Assembly: GCA_037974665.1 (NCBI GenBank)
Contig: CM075767.1
Coordinates: forward strand, 2,234,501 to 2,298,500
Direction: 5' to 3'
DNA: 64,000 nt
Source: Ehretia macrophylla
Taxonomy: Eukaryota; Streptophyta; Magnoliopsida; Boraginales; Ehretiaceae
The notes under the pieces: model-generated
Told to the model about the DNA's origin: nothing
What the model saw: only the letters and a program-made list of their open reading frames with translations
Databases searched by the model: none
Program-made: the position numbers and the translations under genes
In this document: positions 1 through 10,882 of the stretch, one piece after another
Layout: each line of letters begins with the position of its first letter
Numbering within the stretch: the stretch's first letter is position 1

Positions 1-283
1 CTTCAAACTTATCAAGGATTACCTTGTGGTGTTCAACCTCAACTTATCAAACAGATTTCCATCCCCGTTTGTGGCGTCTTCACCATACCATGGTTTTTGC
101 TTTGCTAAGCAACAGGTCGCGATTTCTATCGTTCGTGAAAGATGTTGGGTTCATTTTGCCATATTTAGTGTTGGCTCTTGTTGCATGTTGACGCGGTTCA
201 TATCACTGACGATATGGTTGTACTACTACGATTTGATACACACAAGGTAGCACGTATATCAAGCAATTCAATAGGCACATAAA

Positions 284-310
284 TGAGGACAACAAAGTAG
301 GTTGTCCTCA
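284..310 (-). other. H1 hairpin, CTACTTT loop, in C-like LTR
   Basis: The arms TGAGGACAAC (284-293) and GTTGTCCTCA (301-310) are perfect 10-bp complements around the loop AAAGTAG (CTACTTT on the sense strand). This is the cleanest example of a hairpin found in most LTR families of the window. Confidence 0.75.
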
Positions 311-940
311 ACACACAACCATAGAAGTTATATAATCTCTTATATATTTCACATTACCACATAACCCAAGTAATCATATAAGTAACCAACATTGGTAGGT
401 GAATCAGTAGCACATATGAAATGAGTAATCTTAATAAGTAGTAGCAAAAGTTAACCATAAACTATTTGACATCGAACTTTCTTCAATAATCTAGATAGCT
501 ATGCCTTTCAGCTAAAAGTTCAATAAGCTCCATTATTTATATACAGGAACAGTTATTGATAACCTAAGCTTTAGTACATAGGAAGAAAAATGATTAAGAA
601 TTAATAACAAATTAACTTAACTATTCAATAACTACTTACCATACTAGCATATTAATCATACATAAGCTAAACTACCACTTTAGGCTAAACTTCTATCTAG
701 TTTCGAACAAGTTCACTCCACATAGTACAACTAACATGCATTAATTAACATCTTTACATTTAACTTACAATCTAGTTAATTCTTCAAACATTCAATACAA
801 TTAACAACAATTAATTCAACATTCCTTAGCTAGTTATAGCTTTCTATTAATCAATTAAGGTATCTAACAACGAGGATACTTCTAAAGCATATTAGACAAT
901 ACATTAATACAAACTAACCACAAGTACACTTCAATCAATG

Positions 941-976
941 CACACACACACCCACGGTCAACACACACACACACAC
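941..976. repeat. CA-rich simple repeat
   Basis: Two runs of CA dinucleotides (941-950 and 960-976) separated by CCCACGGT, inside the C-like LTR. Confidence 0.8.
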
Positions 977-2100
977 GAACCCTTTAGGTACACACACACA
1001 TACTAAGTTCTAACTATATTCTAGCTAATTTAAGCATTAATCTAGTCATATGAGCACCTATGGCACATAATCCATGCATTAAAACACATATATAAGCTTC
1101 AACTATACATTTTACATTAATTTTACTATTCATCATCTTCCTCAAATGTCCATAAGCCATTAAAGCATACCAAAGCTAGAATTCATGTTTAGACACTTAG
1201 GAAACACCAAAGTATACATAATCCATTCAATATAACACTATATAACACTTAAAACATTTAGTTACATAATCAAGAAACAAACTTTAAATGCAAATCCCTC
1301 AACACTAGAAGCTTGTTTGAACAAGATAGAAGCTTGAAACTATTTAAAATCCTCTTGAATCAAGCTAATGATCAAACCCTAGGTGATTTTTTCCCAAATT
1401 TTTTCCCCTTGAGGCTGACGACTTCCCTTTTTTTCTTGTTTTTGCTTGTTTTTTGTGTATAATATGTATGTATCTAGGTGTATATATGTATATGTTACGC
1501 TTGGGCTAATAATTTGGGCTTTGGTTGGCTTAAATTAAATGGGTAAACAACTAAAATTAAGCCTATAAAGCTAAGTCCTCTAATTAGCTCAAAACACAAG
1601 CTAGTTTTTACTATTCATGCGATACACAAAATATTTTATATCTCACGCTCTTAACATGCTATGCACATAAAATTTATGAATGTATGCTTAAAAACAAGTA
1701 TATAATGAGGGAAAATGTAAAATGCATTAAAAAAATACTTTAATTTTCACCTCGTGCTTAAAGTTTATTTTTAAATGATGGAAACTACATTAGATGTAAG
1801 AATATAACTTCAAATAATAAAATAATATTATAACCATTTTATGCAAGTTAATTAAATACAAATTCAAATAAACACAAATAACTATTAATGCACATCTTCA
1901 AGAAATAGAAAAATGAGTGTTAATAAACAAATGCAATTAACTCAAGTAAATATGTAATTATGCACAAACACTGAAATTAAACACATAAACATATGCAAAT
2001 AAATATATTAATTATATGCTAGGTACAGGGTGTTACATAGAGCTTGTAAAGATGTTAATATGGTTAGCTTGTTAAATGCATATTAAATGTGAATATCATC

Positions 2101-2127
2101 GGGAGTCAACCTACTTTGTTGATTCCC
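2101..2127 (+). other. H1 hairpin in LTR X
   Basis: GGGAGTCAAC, loop CTACTTT, GTTGATTCCC. Ten pairs, one of them G.T on the sense (+) strand. The stem differs from those of the other families and the loop is the same. Confidence 0.7.
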
Positions 2128-2327
2128 TTACTTGTCTTGAATGCTTGTATGTGAATGCGTGAATGTTAATGCATGTCACAAGTATAAGGTTGTAACCTTT
2201 AAACTAGACACAGTAATTTGTGTCTCATTGGGTAGGATAGGGTTTTCCAGGCGATGACAAAGCTAACGATGTTTTAATCCCTACCCTGTGTGGACGGAGA
2301 GTTCCATGGGGTTTAGGTCGTAGAATT

Positions 2328-2348
2328 GGTGTACCTCCAGAGTACATC
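2328..2348 (+). other. H3 hairpin in LTR X
   Basis: GGTGTAC (2328-2334), loop CTCCAGA, GTACATC (2342-2348). Seven pairs including one G.T on the sense strand. It lies just after the shared block GGTCGTAGAAT. Confidence 0.6.
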
Positions 2349-2383
2349 TGGTGAATGGGAAATAGTTCATATTTGGTGGTAGA

Positions 2384-2388
2384 GGAAC
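2384..2388. repeat. Target-site duplication of solo LTR F
   Basis: GGAAC directly before F; the identical five bases follow F at 8710-8714. Confidence 0.85.
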
Positions 2389-3093
2389 TGTCACGTCCCA
2401 ACCCGACCTATGGAGGCTAGACTAGGGAATGACCTAATTCTTCTATGCTATTTGTACGACTTGGTCATTTCTTACGATTAATACTTAACGTTGATTTAGA
2501 ATTCCAAAAGATTTTCCGAAAATCCGGCAGTATGACGGCTATATTTAAGACATTTGGTTTGACCTATTTTCTAAAACGCCTCAAAACCTTTAATCATCGA
2601 TTCAATTCCACTAAAATTTCCTATTTTGTTATCAATAGATATGCCTACTAATTATCTCAAAAGTCTCGTTTGGTTAATAAGCCTAACATGATAACTATGT
2701 CCCGTTTATTTGTCAATTTCCTATCATGCAAGTACCTATTATCTTTTAGTTTACAAATGAGCACCTAAGTGAAATTAGATAGAATTAACTTAGTTGATTG
2801 TTCATCTAGTGGTTTAAATGCCTACGATAACTACTAATTAAGAAAACGAAACCAAACAACCAAATAAAGAGTTTGTCCGGTTATAGATAGTACAATCCAA
2901 AATTAGACCCAAATTACAACGGGGTCAATTACATCAATGAAATGAAGAGTCCACAAATAAACACAACATCCCTAATAGCAACCATTTCACGAAAAGCACG
3001 CAATGCACATAGTTGTTCCAAAGGTTTATCAACTAGCACATTTCCTTCGGGTACCTGTTCCTGGTCTTCTTCACCTGAGATAATAAAAGAGGG

Positions 3094-3111
3094 TGAGTCC
3101 TTATGAACTCA
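3094..3111 (-). other. H2 hairpin in LTR F
   Basis: On the + strand TGAGTCC (3094-3100), loop TTAT, GAACTCA (3105-3111). The one non-Watson-Crick pair is C.A on the + strand but G.U on the sense strand. It lies 17 nt from the acceptor-like CAG. Confidence 0.65.
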
Positions 3112-3592
3112 GCGGGGGGAACGAGAAATACGTTTTGAAACTCTTTTTCCAGTTAACTTATGGAAAACCCTTTTTGAAAGCATGACATATAAAACAAGTA
3201 AGTATATAACGTAATATAAAAGTAAAGAAACACAATTACCCGTCTTTCCTCCCCGAGGTCCTCTAGGAACCAAGCGAGAGTACTTAAACACATAGTAAAA
3301 AGGATACGGTGAGCTTTTGCTCTCAGTTCATGTTAGTATCAATTGTTGCGGCCAACTTCAAATCATCCCCTTATCATGCCAAATGGGTGTACTATGGATG
3401 TACCTCGAAATCCTACGACCCAACTCTCCGAGGAAGTCTAGCCCCCAAGCGAGAGAGGGAATTGGACAATGGTAGTCACGGTTGTACTGGAAAGCCCGAT
3501 GCTGCCCGGTGTGCGTGAACGCTACCATGCCAGAATGAAAGGTTGCAACCTTGTATGCAATGCACATTTATGCCATTTAACATTTCACATTT

Positions 3593-3618
3593 GGAGGTCA
3601 ACAATGTAGGTTGCCTCC
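3593..3618 (-). other. H1 hairpin, first copy, in LTR F
   Basis: GGAGGTCAAC and GTTGCCTCC pair around the loop AATGTAG, with one bulged T. A second copy with the standard AAAGTAG loop lies at 3776-3801, with the flank CGAGCAAGTATAAGATCACAT also repeated, so a ~185 bp local duplication carried the hairpin. Confidence 0.65.
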
Positions 3619-3775
3619 GAGCAAGTATAAGATCACATTTTGACATATTGGCATATAAGGCATTGTAAGAACATGTAATCGTTTCATATATCAATTCGAA
3701 AGCAATTAAACCTTCACGGCAGCCAAGTAACCATGATCAAATAAGTCATAGCATGTCTTTTAACAATTCACATTA

Positions 3776-3801
3776 GGAGGTCAACAAAGTAGGTTGCCTC
3801 C
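3776..3801 (-). other. H1 hairpin, second copy, in LTR F
   Basis: GGAGGTCAAC, loop AAAGTAG, GTTGCCTCC: nine pairs with one bulge. Confidence 0.65.
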
Positions 3802-4685
3802 GAGCAAGTATAAGATCACATATGGATAAGTAAACATACAAGGCATGCTTTGACATGTATATTCACTTTGTAAAACACTTAGAAGCATGTGAACATTTAA
3901 CGGACAGCCAAGTGACACCATAAAAAATAGGTCATATAGCCCATCTTAGTTCACATATTAAGTGTTGAGATCATACGAGCATGCAACGACACTTATACAA
4001 GACCGGATGCAAGAATAGTTCACGTATCAACATGCAATCATCGGGAATCATGTTTAGAGTTATAAAAACAATTCCGGGCAGCCTATTAACCTCCTTCAAC
4101 ATCATTTATAATTCTCACAAGAATGGTTTATGACTGGGGAACCTACGGAGCCATTAGGGTTTGCTAAGATGTGATCGAGGTCGGTTTGTTTGCAAGCACC
4201 ATAAGCAATTCTTAAACCATTTTAAGCATACTTAACATTTATTAGGAAGCCCACTAATCACACAATTAAACAAAATAACCATAGGATCATCGCTTAGCAA
4301 GTTTTCATAGTCGATAGGGTTTCGTTTCATGCTTACACGTGCGATTAAGCCACAAGTTGACAAGTAATTAAACCCAAGCCATGAATTGATCAATTAAAAC
4401 ATCCTCAAACATCCAAAATAGTCCACACAACATCCAAGTGTCACAATCCCAAGCATTTAATATAACAAGAGAAGTTACAATAATTTTCAAAGCATATCAC
4501 TAGATGAAAACCTCACTGCAATGGACTGTTTTCTCACAATTATTAAGACAAGAAAAAAATCTCCAATTCCAGTGAATAAGATGTAAAATTAAAGCTTAAG
4601 GAGTGAAATAAATTCAGAAACAAACCTCACATCATTTGGAGTTCGGGTTCAATAGTTATAGACAAAACAGTGAGACTACACAAAA

Positions 4686-5060
4686 CTGTCCAGATTTGCA
4701 CACATTTCAATACTTGTCGTTTTTGAAGGCCTTAGGGTCAGATTTAGCCTTAGTCCATTTCTGAACAAAATGTCCAGAACTGAAAAATCTAGCAGCACAC
4801 CAAATTTCATGAATTTTGGATATCATTTACTAAGTCAAAACTGGTTTTTTCTACATGGTCAGTGAATCTGCCAAAACCTGCTTCATTTTTCCAGACTTTC
4901 CAAATTTGGACACATTTTGATATTTTGCCATTTTGAGGACCTTAGAGTCAAAATTAGCTTTGACCTATTTCTGCGAAAAATGTTCAGAACTGGAAAAACT
5001 AGTTATCTACCAATTTTCATGCAATTTAAACATCATTTACCTAGCCAAAATCACCTCGCA
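4686..5060 (-). repeat. Diverged tandem duplication inside LTR F
   Basis: Two units of about 200 bp follow one another (about 4686-4890 and 4890-5060). Shared landmarks in order: CCAGA-TTT, GACACATTT-type, TTTTGAGG-CCTTAG, GTCCAGAACTG-type, ATTTTCATG-type and CATCATTTAC-type. The copies have diverged clearly. They lie within the predicted intron. Confidence 0.65.
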
Positions 5061-5803
5061 CCAACAAGACAGAAGGCTGTCACATACACGATTTCATCTA
5101 TCATAACATTCTAGCCAAGAATCTTGCCATGCATGTTTATAAAAGCTCATGAACACACATATATCTCAAGTACAGAAGTAAATATAGACATTTAAGGGCA
5201 TGCAAGTAGTTTTTTTAAAGATTTCAAGAAGTTTTAGCCCTCACCTCTTTGAAGATCTAGCAAATGAGCACAAAATCCTTGTTTTTGAGCTTTGTGTGAG
5301 TTTTCTTGCTATGTTGCTTGCTTGTGCTTGCTATGGCCGAGCTTGAGAGAGTCTTAGAGAGTTGTTAGGAGTCTTTAATGCTCAAGGAGCAGCCATGGTC
5401 GAAAATGAGAGAGAAGGAGAGAGAATGGGAGAGTTTTGAGAGAAAAATGAATGTTTGAAGAGTTGTTTGTGAGCATTGGCTTATGTGTTGGCCTTGAGCT
5501 TTGAAAAATCTGATTTTGTGTCATGTTTTGAGCATATTTTGAATTGTTTTAGCATGTGGGTTGAGAGGGTCAAGAAAGTGAGCTTGGGTGTTAGTAAAAT
5601 AGTGCATAGGTGCAAGGAAAAGCATGACATGCTGTAACAGAATGTTGGCTAGAATATAATAGTTTATAGTTAGTGGGTTTTGTAGAGATTTGAATTAGGA
5701 ATATAATATTGGTTAGTGGATTGTGTAGGATTATTTAATAGTCTAGTGCTTTGTGTAGGATTCTTTATTAGTAAGCGTATAGGCACACAGTTCAAGATTT
5801 AGG

Positions 5804-5808
5804 GTACG
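5804..5808. repeat. Target-site duplication of solo LTR D
   Basis: GTACG before the LTR, repeated at 8276-8280 directly after it. Confidence 0.85.
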
Positions 5809-7331
5809 TGTGATACCCCGAACCTGGCATCTATTCAATAGTATTTAAAGTTCATTTAAATTGCATTTTATTGACCTTTCACCTTCTTTGACCAAACTAG
5901 TTGACTTTTCATCTACATTGACCAACTAGGACAAGGTGGGAATTTTTGAAATGTTTAATAAAGGGCAAACTTGGGATTAGAAATAAAAAAATGCAATGTT
6001 AAGTTAGTCAAATTTTGGGTCAACTTTGGAATTAAATCTGAACCAATTGGGGAAGATTTAGGTAGCAAATTATATATAGTTGGAAAGCTCTATGAGTCTA
6101 GTTTTTGAGGCTTCAAACCGTTCGTGAATTGGAGTTTTCTAGAAGAAGTTATAGCCGTTTTCGTAAGGTCGCGCATAGCTGTTTTGGTTTAGCGGGTTGA
6201 CCGAATCTTTGACCTTTGACTTCTTGTCATTTTTTTTTCTAAATAAGCAGAATGCAAACGAAAAAAACAGAGAAGAAAGGCTTGAAACCATGAGGAAAAG
6301 AAGGAGAAAAAAAAAGAAAATTTCAACTACAAATCACCAAATCTTTGCGTCAGCTTGCACGGGGTGGTTTCCGAGGCACTCTACGAGGTTTTCCTAGCGT
6401 CTAGGAGCGTCTGAATTGAGGTTTCATGTTTATTTGCGCATTTGAAAATGTTGAACATAAACTTTAATTTTTGTGATTTAACCGTAGGTTGTTATTTTGT
6501 CCGTTTCGTTGCTTAAAGAATGTTCCCTAGCAATTGTAGAACGTGTATTTATAGCTTTTTAACATTTTCTGTTGTTGAATATCAAATTTTAAATATAAAT
6601 TGTGTAATGAATAGTAAATTATGAATAGTAAAGCTCCGTTTCGATGAAGTTGCTCCGTTATGCGTTCTGTTGATGTACGAAGATGCTAGATATGCTAGAA
6701 TGCCTAAATGTGTGGTTTAATTGGAATGTGTAATGGGAAAAACGAAGAAAAATGGCTTAGTGAAAGTCGGGGTCGTTTAGGTCGAGTTTGGCATTTTCTC
6801 GTTTTGCGTATTGACATTGTTTCGGGAGGCAATGGAAGCACTTTTGGTGCGATTATGGCGTTGGTTGGGTGTTTGGTTGGTATAGTTGTAGTTCAAACGA
6901 GCAAAGGGGAAAATCGGGACTTTGCGTGAATTCTAGGGTAAAGTAGGGTTTCGGGGTCTTTAGACGTGCCTTATGGTGACCTAGGAGGATTGGTGAAGTC
7001 GGTTTCCAAAGCTCGTGGCTCGTTTGAAAGTAGTAGCGTTTTGAAAGTTGGGGTCATTTTTGAAATTTTGTGTGATTTCATAGTATATTGCTTATAGAAT
7101 GTTTATCATGTTTATAGAATGTTTATATTGCTTATAGAATGCTTATAATGCCTATAGGATACTTGTTATTGCTTCGCCTTGTATCGAGTCTTGCATTGCA
7201 TAGTGTCCAGCGCGTGAGTGATGGGCCTCTCTGGGTAGCCTCGGGTTGCCAGTGTTGGTTGCTCTAGCTCCGTGGCTATTCCCTTTCTCGCTTGGGTTGC
7301 CTCCCAGGGAGATTTGGGTCGTAGAATTGAT

Positions 7332-7350
7332 GGATACTTCCGGGGTATTC
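7332..7350 (+). other. H3 hairpin in D solo LTR
   Basis: GGATAC, loop TTCCGGG, GTATTC. Six pairs with one G.T on the sense strand, just after GGGTCGTAGAATTGAT. Confidence 0.65.
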
Positions 7351-7630
7351 CAAACTGGTGTTATAAGGTGGATGCGCGCTTATTGTCATCGTTGTCAACA
7401 TCAAGCTCGAGATTGATGTATCGCTCGTGAAATGGTACATTGCTCGTATGAGTGAACCATAGCCTTCAGAGTGTGGTATAGCTTTGAATGGTTGTGTTAA
7501 TGCTTTCAGTAATTGCTTATTGTATTGATTGTTTGTCTTGATTGCTTATTTATCAGTTATATTGCTTAACTGTCTTATTTGCATTGCACGACTTTCTTTC
7601 TCTCCAACTCGATATCTGTCTCGCCCTCAC

Positions 7631-7655
7631 TGAGTATACGTGTTGTGTATACTCA
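7631..7655 (+). other. H2 hairpin in D solo LTR
   Basis: TGAGTATAC (7631-7639), loop GTGTTGT, GTATACTCA (7647-7655): a perfect 9-bp stem. It sits between CCCTCAC and CTCCTCACC, 21 nt before the acceptor-like CAG. Confidence 0.75.
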
Positions 7656-8714
7656 CTCCTCACCACCACATTTCAGGAAATGTCATGTTAGTTGGAAAGT
7701 TCGTGATTTCGTGAAAGTTTGTGCCTGAAGAGTGGTCTTGCGTGCCTATGTGGCTTGAGTGTCGAAGTTGTAAAGATATATGCTTTCATATGTTGTATGT
7801 ATTTATTGTTAAAAGAAATGTAATTTAAATCTAGCTAGGTAGTTGAGGTAAATTAATAAGCTAGTTTCTGTAATCAGTTAGCATAGCTTAACTTCAATGC
7901 ATATTGTAATGTCCAAAGGAAAAGAGCTAGAATGGCATGATAGTTTATTTTATGCAGTAGCTTAGTATGGTTTAATTTTCAAGTTTGAGTGTACTTGTCA
8001 AAAATGAAAAGAGATAGGTTAGCTTTTAAATTGGAAATGTATGTATACTTGTTGAGTTTAATTGTTGAGAACCGGGGCTCGGATGGTCTTGAGGAAGTTT
8101 TGTATGGTTGGACACGGTGGTGATCCATTTATATGCTATTACAGGTTTTACATTTCGCCTAGAAACAGGGGAGACTCCGTCCATTTTCCCTGAAAATTTT
8201 GCCCGGGTTTGGATTTGGGTTGTGATTAGATCGATTGATAGAACTCCCGGTCTCGAGAGGGATTGGGGTGTTACAGTACGCACTACGAGGCACGTACCAA
8301 AATCAATACGGGGCACAAATCACGAGATAGACACGAACTACGAGGTAAGGCACATACTTCAGGATAAATGCACGAATTCCAATGCAAATGCACGCAACCC
8401 TAGGTAAATGTACGTAAATCAATACAAGACACGTAATTCAATGCAATGCACGTAAATCGAGGTACAACTCTTAAACCTAGGTTAGGACATGCAATTCAAG
8501 GTCGAGGCACACAAAACGAGATAACGCACGCAATTCGAAGTCAGGGCACGTAAGTCGAGGATTAGGGCACATAATTCTAGGTCAAGGCACAAATGACGAG
8601 GCATGCACGAAAACCAAGACAGGGCACGTAATCCAAGGTCAGTCATATCATTCTTGGTCTATGGCACACAAATCAAGATAACACACGTTATTCGGGGTCG
8701 GGCCTCACAGGAAC

Positions 8715-9209
8715 GACATCAATAGAATGAGTATATCCTTGATATATGATCATTTACTTACATTTCCCGAGTGATTTATACTTATTGTTTATGGACGTCC
8801 ATGGCATATTTTCAAAGTTAAAAATGTTTTCGAAAACCTCCCGTGCATTGTCTTCCCTCGCTGAGTTCGTTAAAACTCACCCTCTTTGCTAACATTTCAG
8901 GTGACTAAGATATGGCTTATGTGGAATACGTGTCTCTGGATAACGTGGATAAGCCCTAGGCTTGATTTGCTTGCTTGGATGTATCCTATGATGTCTTAGT
9001 GTCATGGTTATTATGTATGAAAGACTTGAACTTATGTAATATGTAATGTTGTAGCTTGCTTTATGTTGGTAGTTTGCAGTCTTTTTGTTGAATGATCAAA
9101 GTAAGCTTAGTTTGAATTCTAATGCTAGGTTAGATAGTCTATTTTGGTTAATGTTGTTGGACTTAAGCTAGCTTCAGTATTCTATTTTGAGCATATATAT
9201 ATTGTGGCT
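8715..9209 (+). repeat. LTR X, right fragment
   Basis: LTR X resumes after F and is cut at 9209 by element A1. It contains the H2 hairpin TGAGTT-CGTTAA-AACTCA (8862-8879) between CCCTCGC and CCCTC, then ACATTTCAG|GTGAC (CAG ends at 8900). Its terminal part does not reappear in the window. Confidence 0.7.
8862..8879 (+). other. H2 hairpin in LTR X
   Basis: TGAGTT, loop CGTTAA, AACTCA, 21 nt before an acceptor-like TTTCAG|GTGA. Confidence 0.65.
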
Positions 9210-9696
9210 TGTCACGCCCCAACTCGACCTCTCCTACGATCAGTCAGGACGCAACGGAATTTTGGCAGTATAACGACAGTAATTAAGACACCGAGGCTCT
9301 AAACCAACCTCTTCCACAATATCATGCAACCAAATTCCACAAATCATTTAATAATCAACTCCTCATTTAAGTTAACAACATACAACATAACCATATTATA
9401 CAATAATCATTCCTTTAACAACCCATTTATGGTTATACGCCTCCGTTCCAACTTAATACATAGGCTATACATACATTTCAAAATAGGTTATTACCAACTT
9501 AATAATCTAGTCATGATCAAAATAAAGACTACTAAATCATCATACACATGTCTTTATATTAAGATAGATTTTACAATACATTGTCTTACAACAACTAAGA
9601 CAATCTCATGGCAATGACTCTGCACATAAGACTCATCCACATATGGCACATTTCCCTCTTCAAGAGGCACGTATCCATAGTCAGGATCAGTAACAC

Positions 9697-10882
9697 CTGC
9701 ATGCATGCAATAATTGAGAGTGAGCTTATATAAAACAAGCCCAGTGAAGATCCGATAGATCTCTAACAGTATTTACTATACACCTTGAAAATCATCATTT
9801 GAGCAGTAAACACACAATAAATATCAATAACAATATAAACACAAAAATTATAATGACCATTCAATAAAGGATACTCTAGTTGGTGTAGCTCCAAACGCCA
9901 TCACGATCTCAACTGTTCTTCTTATAACTCCCCATTACCTACGCACCCGAGGTACCTCTCTAACCCCGCCCTCCATGACACCTTCGTCATGCGAGCTGGA
10001 GGTAGCCTATAGTAGTCATGCCGGTTTCAACCCGACAGCCTGATGCTGCCCGAGAGGTGGCACACACATACCAAAACTCAGCAAAAATAATAAACATTCA
10101 ATCACAGGAGGAAAACCTTTTCTATTGACTATCTCCCAGTTCATCAATAATCGATAATCAATAATCAATAATCAATAATCAATCAATTTTTATCAATTCA
10201 ATCATTATAACCACAATTAATCAATTAAACAACAACAACTAAGTTAGATGACAAAATAGGCCACCCAACTTAACATGCATTAGACACACAACCAAACCCT
10301 AATCTAACCTTCAACAACTTACAATTCAATCACTCAAACACCACCCGATCATCTAAAGGCATACATCAACATTTTAAAGAAAGACAACCTAAACTTCTAA
10401 TAATCATAACTTATATTCTACTAATCCAAAAAATTCCAAACCAGTTTCTATCACTCACCCACTCAATCAACTACATTAGTGCCCTTGGAAACCAACCAAA
10501 ATACATCCAAATCAAGCCCAACAACCCTAAAACCCTAATGCACCTTGGCTGAAATTTCTGAATTTTCGCACCGACATCGCAATCTAAATTTTGGCATTAC
10601 AACAGTACTACCACGTATTTAACAAACTTTTACAAATCGACGGCAATCGATTCTAACCACTACAACTCAAAATATTCAACAAATAGCCAATAACTCAACT
10701 TTTAATACCCGAAAATAAAATTTCATGCTACAAAGGTTCAAATCTTATATAAACGCATATAAACGATCCTTAGCATGCACTGAGCAATAATATAATATCA
10801 ATTCAACTTTCTAATGGTTCAAAAATCAATTATACGCAAAAACATAAGAGATGACATTTGCGATCTAGAATTTTTCTCTCAC
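9697..10882 (-). other. Predicted leader intron in A1 3' LTR
   Basis: Sense donor-like ATCAAAG|GTGAGAG (first base 10882) and acceptor-like GCATGCAG|GTG (last base 9697); 1186 nt. The same pair of sites exists in the other A-family LTRs. Confidence 0.5.
10243..10269 (-). other. H1 hairpin in A1 3' LTR
   Basis: GTTAGATGAC (10243-10252), 7-nt loop, GCCACCCAAC (10260-10269). On the sense strand all ten positions pair, three of them as G.U. On the + strand those three would be A.C mismatches. Confidence 0.65.

Larger units (their letters stand above)
1..2037 (-). repeat. C-like LTR, cut by window edge
   Basis: This is the U3-side part of a long LTR read on the - strand. On the + strand it ends in ...GGGTGTTACA at 2037, so the sense strand starts TGTAACACCC. 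The first ~50 nt of the sense strand resemble solo LTR C (both run into GCATATAATTA and AT-rich sequence), so I place it in or near family C. It carries the CTACTTT-loop hairpin (284-310) and a CA-rich tract (941-976). The other end lies left of the window, so solo LTR and 3' LTR cannot be told apart. The following TAGAG (2038-2042) would be the right target repeat. No coding potential seen. Confidence 0.7.
2038..2388 (+). repeat. LTR X, left fragment
   Basis: This is a piece of a + strand Tekay-type LTR caught between the C-like LTR on its left and solo LTR F on its right. It holds an H1 hairpin (2101-2127) and an H3 hairpin (2328-2348). Its last five bases, GGAAC (2384-2388), are repeated at 8710-8714 after F, where the same LTR resumes. 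Its 5' part is absent from the window. Confidence 0.7.
3075..5244 (-). other. Predicted leader intron in LTR F
   Basis: Sense strand: donor-like AAAGAG|GTGAGGG with the first intron base at 5244; acceptor-like ATCTCAG|GTGAAG with the last intron base at 3075. The span is 2170 nt. It matches the plan seen in five other LTR families here. No transcript evidence is available. Confidence 0.5.
5809..8275 (+). mobile_element. Solo LTR of family D
   Basis: This 2467 bp LTR starts TGTGATACCCCGAACC and ends GGGGTGTTACA, flanked by GTACG. Its start, its AAACAGGGGAGACTCCGTCC block near the end and its GATTGATAGAACTCCCGG terminus match the D-array LTRs at 52927-64000, so it is the same family in the opposite orientation. 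It has an H3 hairpin (7332-7350), an H2 hairpin (7631-7655) and an acceptor-like TTTCAG|G (7676). Like the array copies it lacks H1. A short run of GCTTATAGAATG-type repeats lies near 7088-7160. It is inserted in LTR F. Confidence 0.88.
2389..8709 (-). mobile_element. Solo LTR F (Tekay-type), interrupted
   Basis: A single long LTR begins TGTCACGTCCC and ends GGCCTCACA on the + strand, read on the - strand, and is flanked by GGAAC on both sides. Without the nested solo LTR D and its duplicated target it is about 3.85 kb. No primer site, polypurine tract or gag-pol sequence lies inside, so it is a solo LTR left by LTR-LTR recombination. It has two H1 hairpins (3593-3618 and 3776-3801), an H2 hairpin (3094-3111), a TCACCTGAG acceptor-like site (3075) and a CTCACCTC donor-like site (5244). 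It is inserted in LTR X. Confidence 0.85.

Noticed and set aside
3777-3800. Repeated hairpins as CRISPR-like or transposon terminal repeats
   Set aside because: They occur once or twice per LTR at fixed LTR positions, without spacer arrays or flanking target duplications of their own.
8026-8407. Overlapping open frames of about 96-99 codons on both strands near the end of the D solo LTR
   Set aside because: They cross the LTR terminus into LTR F and are products of chance; no recognisable protein.
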